NCBI GenBank assembly: GCA_947626675.1
Contig: CANQTC010000012.1
Location: forward strand, 1 to 64,000
Length of the DNA: 64,000 bases
Direction: 5' to 3'
Origin: an uncultured Coprococcus sp.
Lineage (GTDB): Bacteria; Bacillota; Clostridia; Lachnospirales; Lachnospiraceae
The translations under genes were made by a program, and so were the position numbers. This document shows, one piece after another, positions 28,888 to 38,893 of the stretch; positions within the stretch are counted from its first letter, which is position 1, and each line of letters opens with the position of its first letter. The notes beneath the pieces were generated by a model, which was given only the letters and a program-made list of their open reading frames with translations, was not told the DNA's origin and did no database searches.

Positions 28888-29733
28888 CTACAATCCTTTC
28901 ATAATCACTGCCTCTGCCAGTATTCTTCCCGACGTATCCGGTGAATATTTTCCCGGTATGCCAAGACTATATTTATAATTGATGCCATACTGATTACAAT
29001 AGTCAAAGTCTACCCCACCTGGTTTTGAGGCAATATCTATTATTAATATATCTGAGGAAACTGCTTTTAAAAAATCCTCTTTTACAACAAGAGCGGGTAC
29101 AGTGTTAAAACAAAAATCATATGAAGAAGCATTCTCTGCCATTTTTGTAAAATCAACAACATCATAGCCTGCCGCCTCGGCCTCCGCTCTCGCTTTGCTG
29201 CTTCTTGCAGCAATGGTAACATGAGAACCAAAGCATTTCAATCTCTGTGCTAATGGCTTTGCACATCTTCCATATCCTGTAACAAGGCTGCTGCTGCCGC
29301 ATATGTTAATATCTCTTCCTGTAAAGGCATCAAATATAGCGCCCTCTGCCGTAGCAATCGCATTTTTACAGGCCACCTCGTCATCCTTCATAAAATCATA
29401 ACAAATAACATTATTACGTTTACATTCATTGACAAGAATATCAGGAATGACGCCTCCGCATACCATATCACAATTTGCTGCCATAGATATGATATCCGAA
29501 AGTGATATATTGCTGCTGATACTGTTAATATACACCATATCCTTTGATATCGGTACAGGAAGTATCATAATACCATGTATTTCTCTTATATCAGATATTT
29601 CTATGCAGCCTCTTATAGCAAGCTGCTTACTGTCACATAAATCCATGAAATAAACATCATAGCCTTTGTCTGCAAAATATAGTGCCATATAACAGCTTCT
29701 CTTATCTCCGCCGATTATATATACAGGTTTCAT
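28888..29733 (-). CDS. spoVFA: Dipicolinate synthase subunit A
   Basis: The product is 281 residues, with CAGGAGG upstream of the ATG. The N-terminal half resembles a D-2-hydroxyacid dehydrogenase-like substrate domain. The C-terminal half is a Rossmann nucleotide-binding domain, with VTGYGRCAKPLAQRL at about residue 150 and ILIIDIASKPGGVDF near 230. This is the catalytic/NAD(P)-binding partner of subunit B, encoded immediately downstream. Size and order match DpaA of Bacillus and Clostridia. Confidence 0.94.
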   Translation of the reverse strand: MKPVYIIGGDKRSCYMALYFADKGYDVYFMDLCDSKQLAIRGCIEISDIREIHGIMILPVPISKDMVYINSISSNISLSDIISMAANCDMVCGGVIPDILVNECKRNNVICYDFMKDDEVACKNAIATAEGAIFDAFTGRDINICGSSSLVTGYGRCAKPLAQRLKCFGSHVTIAARSSKARAEAEAAGYDVVDFTKMAENASSYDFCFNTVPALVVKEDFLKAVSSDILIIDIASKPGGVDFDYCNQYGINYKYSLGIPGKYSPDTSGRILAEAVIMKGL

Positions 29734-29790
29734 AACGACCTCCTGAAAAAACTCTTGGATAATATAGAATATGTTGCTATCCCAAATATG

Positions 29791-30984
29791 TTAATATGTA
29801 CCGCGAAGAAAAATATCGGCAACCTTTTTCATGTCATATCCCAATGTTTCCTCTTCTATATCTTCTGCTGCATAAATATTTGCAACATCATATAGCTGGT
29901 CATTCACATATATATTTAACTGTCCAACCACCGACTCCTTATAAACAGGCGCTGCTAACATATCGGGACAAATATATTCATACCGCACGCAATCCTTTTC
30001 AGATAATAACATATCAGCACGATACTGAATACTGCATTTTAAAATATCTTTTCCTTCCACAGCACCAATAACATTAAGGAACAACTCGCTTTTATCCGGA
30101 CTTAAACTTTTTGATGTATAATTATCAATTCCGTAATTCATCAGCTTTTTAGTATCAGCCCATTTATAGGTCTTATTATTCGGCCATCCGCAGCCAAGCA
30201 GCGCTACGATATAAGTATTTCCGTTTCTTTCGAGCGCTCCCACATAACAATATCCTGCATCGCATGTAAATCCTGTCTTACCTGTCAGCGCCCCTTCCAT
30301 CATATTCAAAAATGAATTATGATTATTACAATCAAATATTCTACGGCCTGACACATCTGAAAATGTATAGCTGGCGGTTCTCGTAACATCAAGAAACGCT
30401 TCACTTTTTGGTGATTTCTTAATACAGTATCGCATAATCAGCGCAAGGTCTCTGGCACAAGTTCCATGAAAACCGTTGTCATCTTCCGCATCCAGTCCAT
30501 TCGGCGTTATAAAATAAGTATTATGACATCCAATCTCTTTCGCTTTCTTATTCATCATTGCCGCAAAGTTTTCTACCGTACCGCCTACATGCTCTGCTAT
30601 CGCGACTGCACTGTCATTATGACTTTCAAGCATAAGCGAATGAAGTAAATCTCCCAGATAATATTCCTCCCCTTCATTCATTCCAAGCCTTACTTCCGGC
30701 ATTCTTGCTGCATAAGACGATATACTTACTTTATCAGTTATGTCTGCACATTCAAGGGCAATGATACAGGTCATGATTTTGGTTGTACTGGCATTTGCCC
30801 TTCTTTCATATCCATTCTTATCAAATAAAACACGCCCTGTGTCAGCATCCATTAAAACTGCCGAAAGGGCGTATAATTCCGTTGCATGAAGCTCATCTGC
30901 AGCAGATACATTCATATATTTACTGCCGGGTGTTATCAGCATTACAATTATATAAATTGAACAAATTAATTTTTTATACTTCAT
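29791..30984 (-). CDS. D-alanyl-D-alanine carboxypeptidase (DacF/DacB-like PBP)
   Basis: The product is 397 residues, with GGAG upstream of the ATG. A signal peptide at 1-28 exports it. The peptidase S11 active-site triad is intact: STTK (SxxK, about residue 70), SHNDS (SxN) and LTGKTGFT (KTG). A C-terminal beta domain of about 90 residues, which orients the enzyme on the membrane, follows (VEGKDILKCSIQY onward). It trims the terminal D-Ala from peptidoglycan pentapeptides. Neighbouring sporulation and chromosome-segregation genes fit the dacF/dacB group involved in cortex or vegetative wall maturation; which of these cannot be told. Confidence 0.92.
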   Translation of the reverse strand: MKYKKLICSIYIIVMLITPGSKYMNVSAADELHATELYALSAVLMDADTGRVLFDKNGYERRANASTTKIMTCIIALECADITDKVSISSYAARMPEVRLGMNEGEEYYLGDLLHSLMLESHNDSAVAIAEHVGGTVENFAAMMNKKAKEIGCHNTYFITPNGLDAEDDNGFHGTCARDLALIMRYCIKKSPKSEAFLDVTRTASYTFSDVSGRRIFDCNNHNSFLNMMEGALTGKTGFTCDAGYCYVGALERNGNTYIVALLGCGWPNNKTYKWADTKKLMNYGIDNYTSKSLSPDKSELFLNVIGAVEGKDILKCSIQYRADMLLSEKDCVRYEYICPDMLAAPVYKESVVGQLNIYVNDQLYDVANIYAAEDIEEETLGYDMKKVADIFLRGTY

Positions 30985-31051
30985 ATTGTCTCCACAAGCA
31001 TATTCATAATAATATATTACGATGATGTCCTATGTATGACTTTAATTAAAA

Positions 31052-31720
31052 TTATTCTATATCCGAAGTATCTACGCTAAGCGTAAATTCGGCTTCCTCT
31101 AATGCCTCTTTCTTAAAATCCTCTATTTTATCAGGACTGATAAGCGGCAAGTCTCTTGTCGAAGCCACACCAAAACATCTTAAGAAATCCTCTGTCGTAC
31201 CAAACAGAATTGGTTTTCCCGGTGCATCGAGCCTTCCTACCTCCGACACCAGATTATATTCTATCAGCTTGTTGATTGCATGAACACAGGACACGCCCCT
31301 GATGGCTTCAATCTCAGGTCTGGTTATCGGCTGTTTGTAGGCTATAATTGATAAGGTTTCAAGAAGTACATCCGTAAGCACCGGTTTCTTGGGGGTGTTT
31401 ACCACTTTTGACAACACATCATAATATTCATTTCTTGTACAAAGCTGATATGCACCTTCCAATTCAACAATTCGGATGCCCCGATTGCTTTCATTATAAG
31501 TTTCAATCATTACTTCCAATTGTTGTCCAAGTGTCTTTTTATCCATCATAAGCGCTGAAGCCAGCCTGTCCAGAGAAACAGACTCGCCAACGGAAAACAG
31601 AACAGCTTCAACAGCAGATATCAGATATTCATTGCTATATTCCTTATATTCTACCGCTTCCTTTTCTTCTGTCCCATTCAGATTTTCTGCAACTGTATTT
31701 TCCAACTCTTTATCTTCCAT
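31052..31720 (-). CDS. scpB: Segregation and condensation protein B
   Basis: The product is 222 residues, with GAGGTG upstream of the ATG. It has the two winged-helix units typical of ScpB kleisin-associated proteins (KIIxE type): YLISAVEAVLFSVGE at the start, TLSIIAYKQPITRPEIEAIRGV in the centre and GRPILFGTTEDFLRCFG-like sequence (GKPILFGTTEDFL) at about 175. A 20-residue acidic N-terminal extension and an acidic tail are unremarkable. ScpB, with ScpA and SMC, compacts and segregates chromosomes. It is the downstream gene of an scpA-scpB pair, 51 bases apart. Confidence 0.95.
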   Translation of the reverse strand: MEDKELENTVAENLNGTEEKEAVEYKEYSNEYLISAVEAVLFSVGESVSLDRLASALMMDKKTLGQQLEVMIETYNESNRGIRIVELEGAYQLCTRNEYYDVLSKVVNTPKKPVLTDVLLETLSIIAYKQPITRPEIEAIRGVSCVHAINKLIEYNLVSEVGRLDAPGKPILFGTTEDFLRCFGVASTRDLPLISPDKIEDFKKEALEEAEFTLSVDTSDIE

Positions 31721-31771
31721 TTAAAAGCACCTCAAAATCTTCTATGTATTACCGTACTATTCTTTTTCTGA

Positions 31772-32530
31772 CTATATCGTATCAAGAGAATCTATGACAA
31801 TCTCGCCAAAGAGTTCTTCCTGCCTTATTACGATTGCGCTAATCTTCATCAGTTCAAGAATAGCAAGAAATGTTGTTATAATATTGGTTCTGCTTGCCTG
31901 CATCTCAAGAAGCGTCCTGAAATTAATTCCTTCGAGTCCCCGAACCTGCTCCCGTATCTCTGCCATCTTTGCTTCCAAAGAAATTTCTTCCCTTTCTATG
32001 GTCTTGAACTTACTTCGGATGGGGTCGACTTTATCTACCTGTTTACGCATAACGGACTTAAATATTTCATTCAGCTTCTCAAGGTTCATATCCATTTCTG
32101 AAATCAAATCATAAGGGTCTACCTCTTCATGATAATTTTTCACTTCTGCCGGTATGGTCGGAGCCTTATAAAAGGCTTTCGAACCATCTAGCTCCATATC
32201 CTTAAGCTCGCTTGCAGCATATTTATACATCTTATATTCAAGCAAACGCCTGACAAGCTCTTCTCTTGGGTCTTCCTCTTCTTCCTCCTCTTTTTCTTCC
32301 CGTGGAAGAAGCATCTTAGACTTAATTCTTATAAGCGTAGCCGCCATAACAAGGAATTCACTCATAATATCAAGGTCTTCCTCCTCCATATTATTCACAT
32401 ATTCCAAATACTGCTCTGTTATGGTAACGATTGGTATATCATATATATTTACTTTATTCTTTTCTATCAAATGCAGCAAAAGGTCAAGCGGTCCTTCAAA
32501 TACATTCAGCTTTACATCTATAGCGGACAT
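31772..32530 (-). CDS. scpA: Segregation and condensation protein A
   Basis: The product is 252 residues, with AAAGGAG upstream of the ATG. This bacterial kleisin bridges the SMC heads. The N-terminal signature NVFEGPLDLLLHLIEKNKV is diagnostic. A Glu-rich stretch (about 85-95) marks the flexible middle, and the C-terminal winged helix (FLAILELMKISAI...) contacts the SMC ATPase head. It is encoded upstream of scpB in the usual order. spoIVA lies 76 bases upstream on the same strand. Confidence 0.95.
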   Translation of the reverse strand: MSAIDVKLNVFEGPLDLLLHLIEKNKVNIYDIPIVTITEQYLEYVNNMEEEDLDIMSEFLVMAATLIRIKSKMLLPREEKEEEEEEDPREELVRRLLEYKMYKYAASELKDMELDGSKAFYKAPTIPAEVKNYHEEVDPYDLISEMDMNLEKLNEIFKSVMRKQVDKVDPIRSKFKTIEREEISLEAKMAEIREQVRGLEGINFRTLLEMQASRTNIITTFLAILELMKISAIVIRQEELFGEIVIDSLDTI

Positions 32531-32606
32531 GATATCTCCTTTGTAAAATATTATTCGTTTCGCTAAGTGTTCACATTATACCATTGATTGCTATAATCAT
32601 GCAATC

Positions 32607-34079
32607 TTAAATAATAATGCATACCATTCCACCGTTGCCGTCATTCACGATTTTTTCCATTGTATCCTGTAACTTCTGCTGGCTTTCGGCATTGATTTTA
32701 TTTGCCTTTGTGTTTAAGCCCTCTTCCACAAGCTGCTCTATTGTTTTACCAAATACATTGACTTCCCAGATATCTTTTCCCTCATCCTTTGTGCTGTCTT
32801 TGATATATTCTATCAAATCTTCTGCCTGCTCTTTTGAGCCTACGATAGGTGCTATCTCCGTCGTTATATTGGCTTTAATCATATGTACCGACGGCGCTTC
32901 TGCCTTCACCTTTACACCAAACTTATTTCCCGCTTTGATAAGCTCCGGCTCATCAAGCGATATATCTTCCTTATCAGGCATCACAAGACCATAACCATTA
33001 CTTTTTACACTTCCTAAAGCATTCATAACACTGTCGCAGAATTTTCTGCTTTCTGACATTTCTTTTATTTCTTTTATGAAATCATATTCATTATGTACCG
33101 ATGCGCCCATCATTTCAGATAACATATCATAATAAAACTGGTTATAAATAATAACAGATACATTGATTGTTCCGTCAGCAAGATTTAAGTTTCCGCAGGA
33201 ATAGCTTTCCACATACTGATTTTCAGGATATTCAAGCTTTTTCATATCATATAGATATTTATTATTTTTTAAGATATCCCCTGCATCTTTAATAACACTT
33301 TTTTTAATCTGATTGTCATTGTCGCATACCTCAAGCCACTTCGGAATGATAAAATTAACCGCAGATATCGGAAAACTGTATAATAATTCCTTGAATATAT
33401 TATTAATGTCATCCGCCGTCAGCTGGTCGCAATTTACAGGAAGAACCGCAACACCATAATCCTCCGACATTTTACCTGCCAACTGCTGTGTTTCCTCTGA
33501 ATATGGATGATTGGAATTTAATATTACCACAAATGGCTTTCCAAGCTCCTTAAGTTCCTTTATTGTGCGTGTTTCTGCATCAACATAGCTGTTACGGCCT
33601 AAATCACCAAAGCTTCCATCACATGTAACGACAATTCCAACCGTCGAATGATTATTAATCACTTTCTTTGTTCCTATCTCCGCCGCCTTTGCAAATGGTA
33701 TATCATAATCATACCACGGCGTCTTCACCATTCTGTCCTTTCCATCCTCGGTCTGTCCTTCCGCCCCTTCTACTACATATCCAACGCAGTCAATCAAACG
33801 TACTTTCATATTGATATTTCCATCGATACTGATATTGACGCCATCTTTCGGGATAAATTTAGGCTCTGTTGTCATAATTGTTTTTCCTGATGCAGACTGC
33901 GGCATCTCATCTAATGCGATTTCCTTGTCATTGCTGTCTACGATATTCGGCAATACCATCTTCTCCATAAACCGCTTGATAAATGTTGATTTTCCTGTCC
34001 TTACAGGGCCTACTACTCCTATGTATATTTCACCATTTGTCCTTGCATTAATATCCTTATAAACATTAAAATCTTCCAT
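32607..34079 (-). CDS. spoIVA: Stage IV sporulation protein A
   Basis: The product is 490 residues with CAGGAGG upstream of the ATG. SpoIVA is a cytoskeletal ATPase that polymerises on the forespore surface to form the spore-coat basement layer. The N-terminal TRAFAC-type domain has Walker A GPVRTGKSTF (residues 24-33), a switch-II-like DCVGYVVEGAEG and VVILNSNHP. The middle domain and the conserved C-terminal region ending in GNGGMVCIII match the family at full length. Its presence with dpaAB and CotF-like proteins supports active sporulation ability. I did not resolve a sigma-E promoter in the 140 bases upstream. Confidence 0.96.
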   Translation of the reverse strand: MEDFNVYKDINARTNGEIYIGVVGPVRTGKSTFIKRFMEKMVLPNIVDSNDKEIALDEMPQSASGKTIMTTEPKFIPKDGVNISIDGNINMKVRLIDCVGYVVEGAEGQTEDGKDRMVKTPWYDYDIPFAKAAEIGTKKVINNHSTVGIVVTCDGSFGDLGRNSYVDAETRTIKELKELGKPFVVILNSNHPYSEETQQLAGKMSEDYGVAVLPVNCDQLTADDINNIFKELLYSFPISAVNFIIPKWLEVCDNDNQIKKSVIKDAGDILKNNKYLYDMKKLEYPENQYVESYSCGNLNLADGTINVSVIIYNQFYYDMLSEMMGASVHNEYDFIKEIKEMSESRKFCDSVMNALGSVKSNGYGLVMPDKEDISLDEPELIKAGNKFGVKVKAEAPSVHMIKANITTEIAPIVGSKEQAEDLIEYIKDSTKDEGKDIWEVNVFGKTIEQLVEEGLNTKANKINAESQQKLQDTMEKIVNDGNGGMVCIII

Positions 34080-34222
34080 TCATACCTCCTGAAGCTGTAT
34101 TTGTGTACTGAATATATCGGCGCACAATTCGTTCTCATATTTTAATGATATGATGTATAAGCTATAGATATGACTTATATAAAAAAGAAAATCCATAAGG
34201 ATATCAAAAGCTTCAGATATTT

Positions 34223-35632
34223 CTATTTTACTTCGACTACTGTACCGTCTTGTGCATCGATTATCACAATTTGTACAGGTTCGTCTATTTCTTTATCAAC
34301 CTCGGAAAATACCCATACAGGTGTGTATCTATAACCTGTACCTGTTTCCTTTGGATAATAAGAAAGCGCTACGGAATTAAAATTAATCTGTGAATAGGCA
34401 GTTTTGTGCTTTGTATAATAATCAGGAAGCGCTGTTTCAAGCGAAGCAACAATCTCATTCCATGTTAATAAATCTGCTTTTTTAATCGCTGACGTTTTTT
34501 CCAGCGGCATATAACAATCCATACCGATTATCCCTGCCGATGACACAGCAATCTGCATAATAGAACCATTTGTCATGACTGTTTCATCGTCTTCATCATA
34601 TATCGAAAGCTCTTTTTCATTTTCCTTTTGCAGGTAGTCAACATAATACAAATCGCTTGTATATTGAAGCACCCCTTCTATCTCCGGAACATATGCCATG
34701 TTATATCCATCCATTTTAAATGTAGTATCATTCGTATAGTCTGAAAATGAAAACCCTAAATCTTCCGCATATATTAATGAAAGGTCAAATGCCATTATGC
34801 TGTTCATATATCCTGAAGCAATCTCCATTGCTTTATCAATATCATAGGTACATTCATTGGCTTCCGTAATCAACTCGTCATAATCGAGATTTTTATATGA
34901 ATAAAAATCTTCCTTGCTAAGTCCCAGACAAGAAACCTCAATTCCCTTATCCGCATGAATAAAATCACCAAGCGAAATATCAGGGTATAATTCAAGCTCT
35001 ACAGATGCCACATCATCACCGTCTGCTCTGAATGTAAGAAGATATTGCTGTCCTTCTATCGTTCCTATATATTGATTTGCAGAAAAGTCCATATTTTTCT
35101 CTCTGCTTTCAGGTGCATTTTTTAATTTTTCCTTATATTCTTCCGCCAGTTCCGTATACATCTCATGATAAAACGCAACCGGTCCTTCTTCCATCCTTTC
35201 ATAGTAATCTATATAATATTCGCAATCAGCCTTTGTTACTGTTCCATCATAAACATATAGTATAGAAGAACCAAAGATACTTTCTGCCACGGTCTGCCTA
35301 TAGGCTTCGTTCAGCTCCGCCCTGTTACATTCAAAAGTATACATGTCAGATACATTCGGAACTTCTATATCGTCATCCGATATCAATATGCTGTCAAGCC
35401 CTGATATATCAGTCTCCAACTGATGATTGATACTTTGGGGTATATTCAGCTCTCTTGCAAGCTTCGTATATCCAATCTCTCCCTCTGATTCCTCCAATGC
35501 GTCTATGATAAATGAAGCGTCATCTTTTTTCTTATCACAGCCATATAATGAAATTGCAGCCAAAAGCGTCAGTGCAATATAGCAAATTCTTATTTTTACG
35601 CTTCTGCTTATCTTACTTCTGTCCGTCATCAC
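34223..35632 (-). CDS. Lipoprotein of unknown function, linked to ABC exporter genes
   Basis: The product is 469 residues. A basic N-terminus, hydrophobic stretch and lipobox SLYGC (Cys about residue 31) indicate a membrane-anchored lipoprotein. The mature region is acidic, with repeated Asp/Glu/Tyr-rich segments and a C-terminal beta-like domain ending in YTPVWVFSEVDKE...IIDAQDGTVVEV, reminiscent of PepSY-like or peptidase-inhibitor-like modules; I do not recognise the family firmly. The start (GTG at 35632 or ATG at 35629) overlaps the end of the ATPase gene by about 20 bases. It is probably the extracellular accessory of the ABC transporter encoded just upstream. Confidence 0.72.
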   Translation of the reverse strand: MMTDRSKISRSVKIRICYIALTLLAAISLYGCDKKKDDASFIIDALEESEGEIGYTKLARELNIPQSINHQLETDISGLDSILISDDDIEVPNVSDMYTFECNRAELNEAYRQTVAESIFGSSILYVYDGTVTKADCEYYIDYYERMEEGPVAFYHEMYTELAEEYKEKLKNAPESREKNMDFSANQYIGTIEGQQYLLTFRADGDDVASVELELYPDISLGDFIHADKGIEVSCLGLSKEDFYSYKNLDYDELITEANECTYDIDKAMEIASGYMNSIMAFDLSLIYAEDLGFSFSDYTNDTTFKMDGYNMAYVPEIEGVLQYTSDLYYVDYLQKENEKELSIYDEDDETVMTNGSIMQIAVSSAGIIGMDCYMPLEKTSAIKKADLLTWNEIVASLETALPDYYTKHKTAYSQINFNSVALSYYPKETGTGYRYTPVWVFSEVDKEIDEPVQIVIIDAQDGTVVEVK

Positions 35633-36302
35633 TATTGATATCCTCCACTATCAGTCCGTCCTCAATTCGTATAATCCTTCCCGCATGTGATGCAACATTC
35701 ATATCATGCGTAACCACAATTAAGGTCTTTCCCTGCTTATTCAGTTCTTCAAGCAGCTCCATTATCTTGATACCGGTATTCTTATCAAGCGAGCCTGTCG
35801 GCTCATCAGCAAGAACCATCGAACTGTCTGATACCAATGCTCTTGCTATAGCGCAGCGCTGCTGCTCTCCTCCTGATAATTCCGTTGGTTTTTTCTTATA
35901 TAAATCCTGTATACCTACCTGCATTAGTGTCTTTATGATTTTTTCTTTCCGCTCCTTTTTGCCTACATTCCTTGCAAGTAACGGTATCTCCACATTTTCA
36001 TATACCGTATATTGATTCAGAAGTGCAAATCTTTGAAATATAAAGCTCACATGATTTTTCCTAAATAAATACAAGTCGTGAGATTTCATCTCACTAACGT
36101 CTTCATTATCATATATGTACTGTCCTTCTGTCGCCTTGTCCATTCCACCTATTATATTTAGTAATGTACTTTTTCCCGAACCTGAGGTTCCAACTATAGC
36201 AACATATTCTCCATCATTAATTTCAAGATTTATACCATTTAAAGCCGGATATTCCGTAGCTCCGCTTTTATATGATTTCTTCATGTTTATAATTTTAATC
36301 AT
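35613..36302 (-). CDS. ABC transporter ATP-binding protein (MacB/LolD type)
   Basis: The product is 229 residues. Its ribosome binding site AGGAGGAAAG is embedded in the last codons of the permease gene. It has Walker A GTSGSGKSTL, Q-loop IFQRFALL, signature LSGGEQQRCAIARAL, Walker B MVLADEPTGSLD and switch His in VVTHDMN. The DEPTGSLD form is typical of FtsX-permease partners. It is third in an operon of permease, permease, ATPase, lipoprotein. Substrate unknown; a bacteriocin-resistance or lipoprotein-handling role is possible. Confidence 0.93.
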   Translation of the reverse strand: MIKIINMKKSYKSGATEYPALNGINLEINDGEYVAIVGTSGSGKSTLLNIIGGMDKATEGQYIYDNEDVSEMKSHDLYLFRKNHVSFIFQRFALLNQYTVYENVEIPLLARNVGKKERKEKIIKTLMQVGIQDLYKKKPTELSGGEQQRCAIARALVSDSSMVLADEPTGSLDKNTGIKIMELLEELNKQGKTLIVVTHDMNVASHAGRIIRIEDGLIVEDINSDDGQK

Positions 36303-36303
36303 T

Positions 36304-37611
36304 CTACTTTCCTCCTATCAGCTCTGCCGGAGATAATCGTTTTACTATGACAGCAGGGATACTTGACTCAATTAATATAAGAATACTGCATACAAGTATC
36401 GTAATCATTCCAAGCTTGCCGAATACAGATTGTTTTAACATATATAAGCTTGTCAAATCATATTCTATTTCCTTATTTATAACAACTGATATACAAAGAA
36501 ACATTATAATAACAGCGATGACAATCTTAATGACATTCTCTATCACAACCATTTTTATCATGTCAGTATGAGACAACCCACTGGCAAAAAACACACCATA
36601 ATCCCTGCGTCTTGATAATATACTGTTTATCTGGAAGCAGGCTAATATAAGGCAGGCGACTATAACCATCATAATAAGAAATTCTCTATACAGATTTTCA
36701 TTTTCCTTATCGTAAAATGTATTAAGCCATTTACTGACGCTTACTACATTTACAGTTCCGCCTATATTGGAAAATGCATCGGATATCATACTTTCTGCTT
36801 CTTCAAATGTATATCCCTCTGCAACAGAAAAAAAGCATGAACTGCTGCGGCCTGCAGTCTCATCTTCCTTTCCCACTTCAAGAACTCCATAATCAAACAT
36901 ATATACAGAATCTACTGTTTCACTTGAAAAGTCCTCCGTCAGAACATAATCGTCAACAGGCATAAGCGTATTTTTTTTCAAAATTCCGGCTACAACATAT
37001 GTGTCTTTTCCATCCGTAATAATGGTTCCAGGTTTCATAATATCCCTGTATTCATAACCTAAATACAACAAATCCCAATCTTCATCATAATCACATTGTT
37101 CAGGTTCTTTTCCCGAATATAACCGGATATTAAACATATTCCATGCATAATCACCAATCCCCATCATTTCAAGAGAACCATCTTCGTATACATAATTATT
37201 ATAACAATTTGTACCCTGAACATCCGTCAATACCGCAAGATTATCACTGATATACTCTTCATCATTATATTGGATTGTCCATTTTTTACCGGTTACATCC
37301 CATCCGCACAACTCCCATTGAGTCTCCCAACCGGCTATACAGTCAAGCTTTGGCATAGTCTCACCTATATACATAGCGAAATCTTCCGTCTCATCATTAT
37401 ACAGAGAATAAGAAAGATATCCGAAATTATCAAGACCGTTTTTTACTGCCTTGTCAAGATTATTTTTTACCTGCGACTGTATGGCGCCCAGCAGGACAAT
37501 AAGACCTATCAATACCATTGCAATTGTATAAAGAGCAACACTGAAAAATATTCTGCCTTTTTGCTGCAATGCATTATCAAATGACATACGAAATAAATAT
37601 TTTAATTTCAT
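36304..37611 (-). CDS. FtsX-type ABC transporter permease
   Basis: The product is 435 residues. The ATG at 37611 follows the previous gene's stop with no gap. There is one N-terminal membrane segment (about 20-45), an extracytoplasmic domain of about 240 residues rich in Tyr/Asp/Glu, then three closely spaced membrane segments (about 305-420), the standard four-helix MacB/FtsX layout. The end SPAELIGGK resembles the cytoplasmic tail motif of this family. It probably forms a heterodimer with the permease encoded immediately upstream and uses the ATPase encoded immediately downstream. Confidence 0.88.
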   Translation of the reverse strand: MKLKYLFRMSFDNALQQKGRIFFSVALYTIAMVLIGLIVLLGAIQSQVKNNLDKAVKNGLDNFGYLSYSLYNDETEDFAMYIGETMPKLDCIAGWETQWELCGWDVTGKKWTIQYNDEEYISDNLAVLTDVQGTNCYNNYVYEDGSLEMMGIGDYAWNMFNIRLYSGKEPEQCDYDEDWDLLYLGYEYRDIMKPGTIITDGKDTYVVAGILKKNTLMPVDDYVLTEDFSSETVDSVYMFDYGVLEVGKEDETAGRSSSCFFSVAEGYTFEEAESMISDAFSNIGGTVNVVSVSKWLNTFYDKENENLYREFLIMMVIVACLILACFQINSILSRRRDYGVFFASGLSHTDMIKMVVIENVIKIVIAVIIMFLCISVVINKEIEYDLTSLYMLKQSVFGKLGMITILVCSILILIESSIPAVIVKRLSPAELIGGK

Positions 37612-38808
37612 CTACAAATCCATAATCCCTTCTACAAGATTAATTCTTGTTATTTTTCTCAGTATGCAGCATATTGATATTACTACAATCGTCACTACAG
37701 CTATTATCATATAGCATATACTTTCTGCCGTTATACTGTAAAATCCTTTCCTCGTTATCAATATGTTATAAAAAACATTGAAGATAACCGAAATAAATAT
37801 CGAACAAATAATCAATGGAATTAATTCTTTCAGTATTTCAAAAGAAATCTTAAGATTACTGCATCCGCATACTCTGTATATCGTATAGTCCTTTTGTTTT
37901 TTTAATGTAAAGACGCTTATAGTCTGCATATAACACATCAGACAGAATAGTAATAATATACCATTTATCATCCCAAGCAGCTTCACTTCCTCACTGACCG
38001 TACTGGTTTCTTCATTTTCATATGTCCATCTTACTGCCTTAGATGATACATTTTCTATACTGTTTATTTCTTCCGCTATAGCGTTTGCTTTTTCAAATAA
38101 TATATCGTCATTCTCATCATCTGAACCGAGAAATATTTTAATGCCCTCGTCACCTACCCATATCTCTTCACCCAGCAGCTTACATAATATAGTGTTTTCA
38201 TCTTCTGTATCAGGGAAATATGCTGCTACTATATCTTCTATAAATTCTGAGTTTGCCTTTTCATATATCCCTACAATCTTATACAATATCCCGCCGACAT
38301 GAATATAATAACCATCGTCTTTTTTTATTGCCTGTTCCTCTATATCAGAAGAAATAAGCGCAACCCTTGAATGTGATTCAAAATCTTCCTTTGTCAGATT
38401 TCTTCCTTTTATAATATTAAAAAAATATGAACTATCATATGAAAAAAGAAAAGTTATGTTGACTTCCGTTAAAGAACCTTTCACTTCAGCCCAACTGCAT
38501 TTATATATGGAAACATCCCTGCCATACAGCTTTTCTATTACCTCTCTTGCCTTTTCAGTATGAACTGCTCTATCACATACACAATGACCGCCAACTATAT
38601 TTCCATCTTCGTCATATTCTGCGCTTTCACGACATACATCGCACCAATTATATATAATAGCATGATTATAATAAGTGTCCCTCAAATAATTATGTTGAGC
38701 TTGATATCGCCATTTATTTACCAAATCAAAACCATTTATTATAACTATAAACAGAAGTGTATATATAATTATAAACAGAAATGAATATCCGTTATTTTTT
38801 ATCTTCAC
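37612..38808 (-). CDS. FtsX-like ABC transporter permease, first gene of operon
   Basis: The product is 398 residues from a GTG at 38808, chosen because GAAAGAGGTG lies nine bases upstream; a TTG at 38829 would place the start inside that site. Membrane segments lie at about 8-30 and three in the last 130 residues, around a roughly 230-residue extracytoplasmic domain. That domain has an unusual Cys cluster, WCDVCRESAEYDEDGNIVGG followed by HCVCD (CxxC, CxC), which could bind metal or form disulfides. The C-terminal LVEGIMDL tail is typical of FtsX-type permeases. It is probably the heterodimer partner of the next permease. It is more divergent than that protein. Confidence 0.82.
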   Translation of the reverse strand: MKIKNNGYSFLFIIIYTLLFIVIINGFDLVNKWRYQAQHNYLRDTYYNHAIIYNWCDVCRESAEYDEDGNIVGGHCVCDRAVHTEKAREVIEKLYGRDVSIYKCSWAEVKGSLTEVNITFLFSYDSSYFFNIIKGRNLTKEDFESHSRVALISSDIEEQAIKKDDGYYIHVGGILYKIVGIYEKANSEFIEDIVAAYFPDTEDENTILCKLLGEEIWVGDEGIKIFLGSDDENDDILFEKANAIAEEINSIENVSSKAVRWTYENEETSTVSEEVKLLGMINGILLLFCLMCYMQTISVFTLKKQKDYTIYRVCGCSNLKISFEILKELIPLIICSIFISVIFNVFYNILITRKGFYSITAESICYMIIAVVTIVVISICCILRKITRINLVEGIMDL

Positions 38809-38893
38809 AAGTATAGTCACCTCTTTCAATATTTAAATATAAGTCTTACTATGGATTAAAACAAGGATTGCAGCTATCATGCCATATAAAAAA

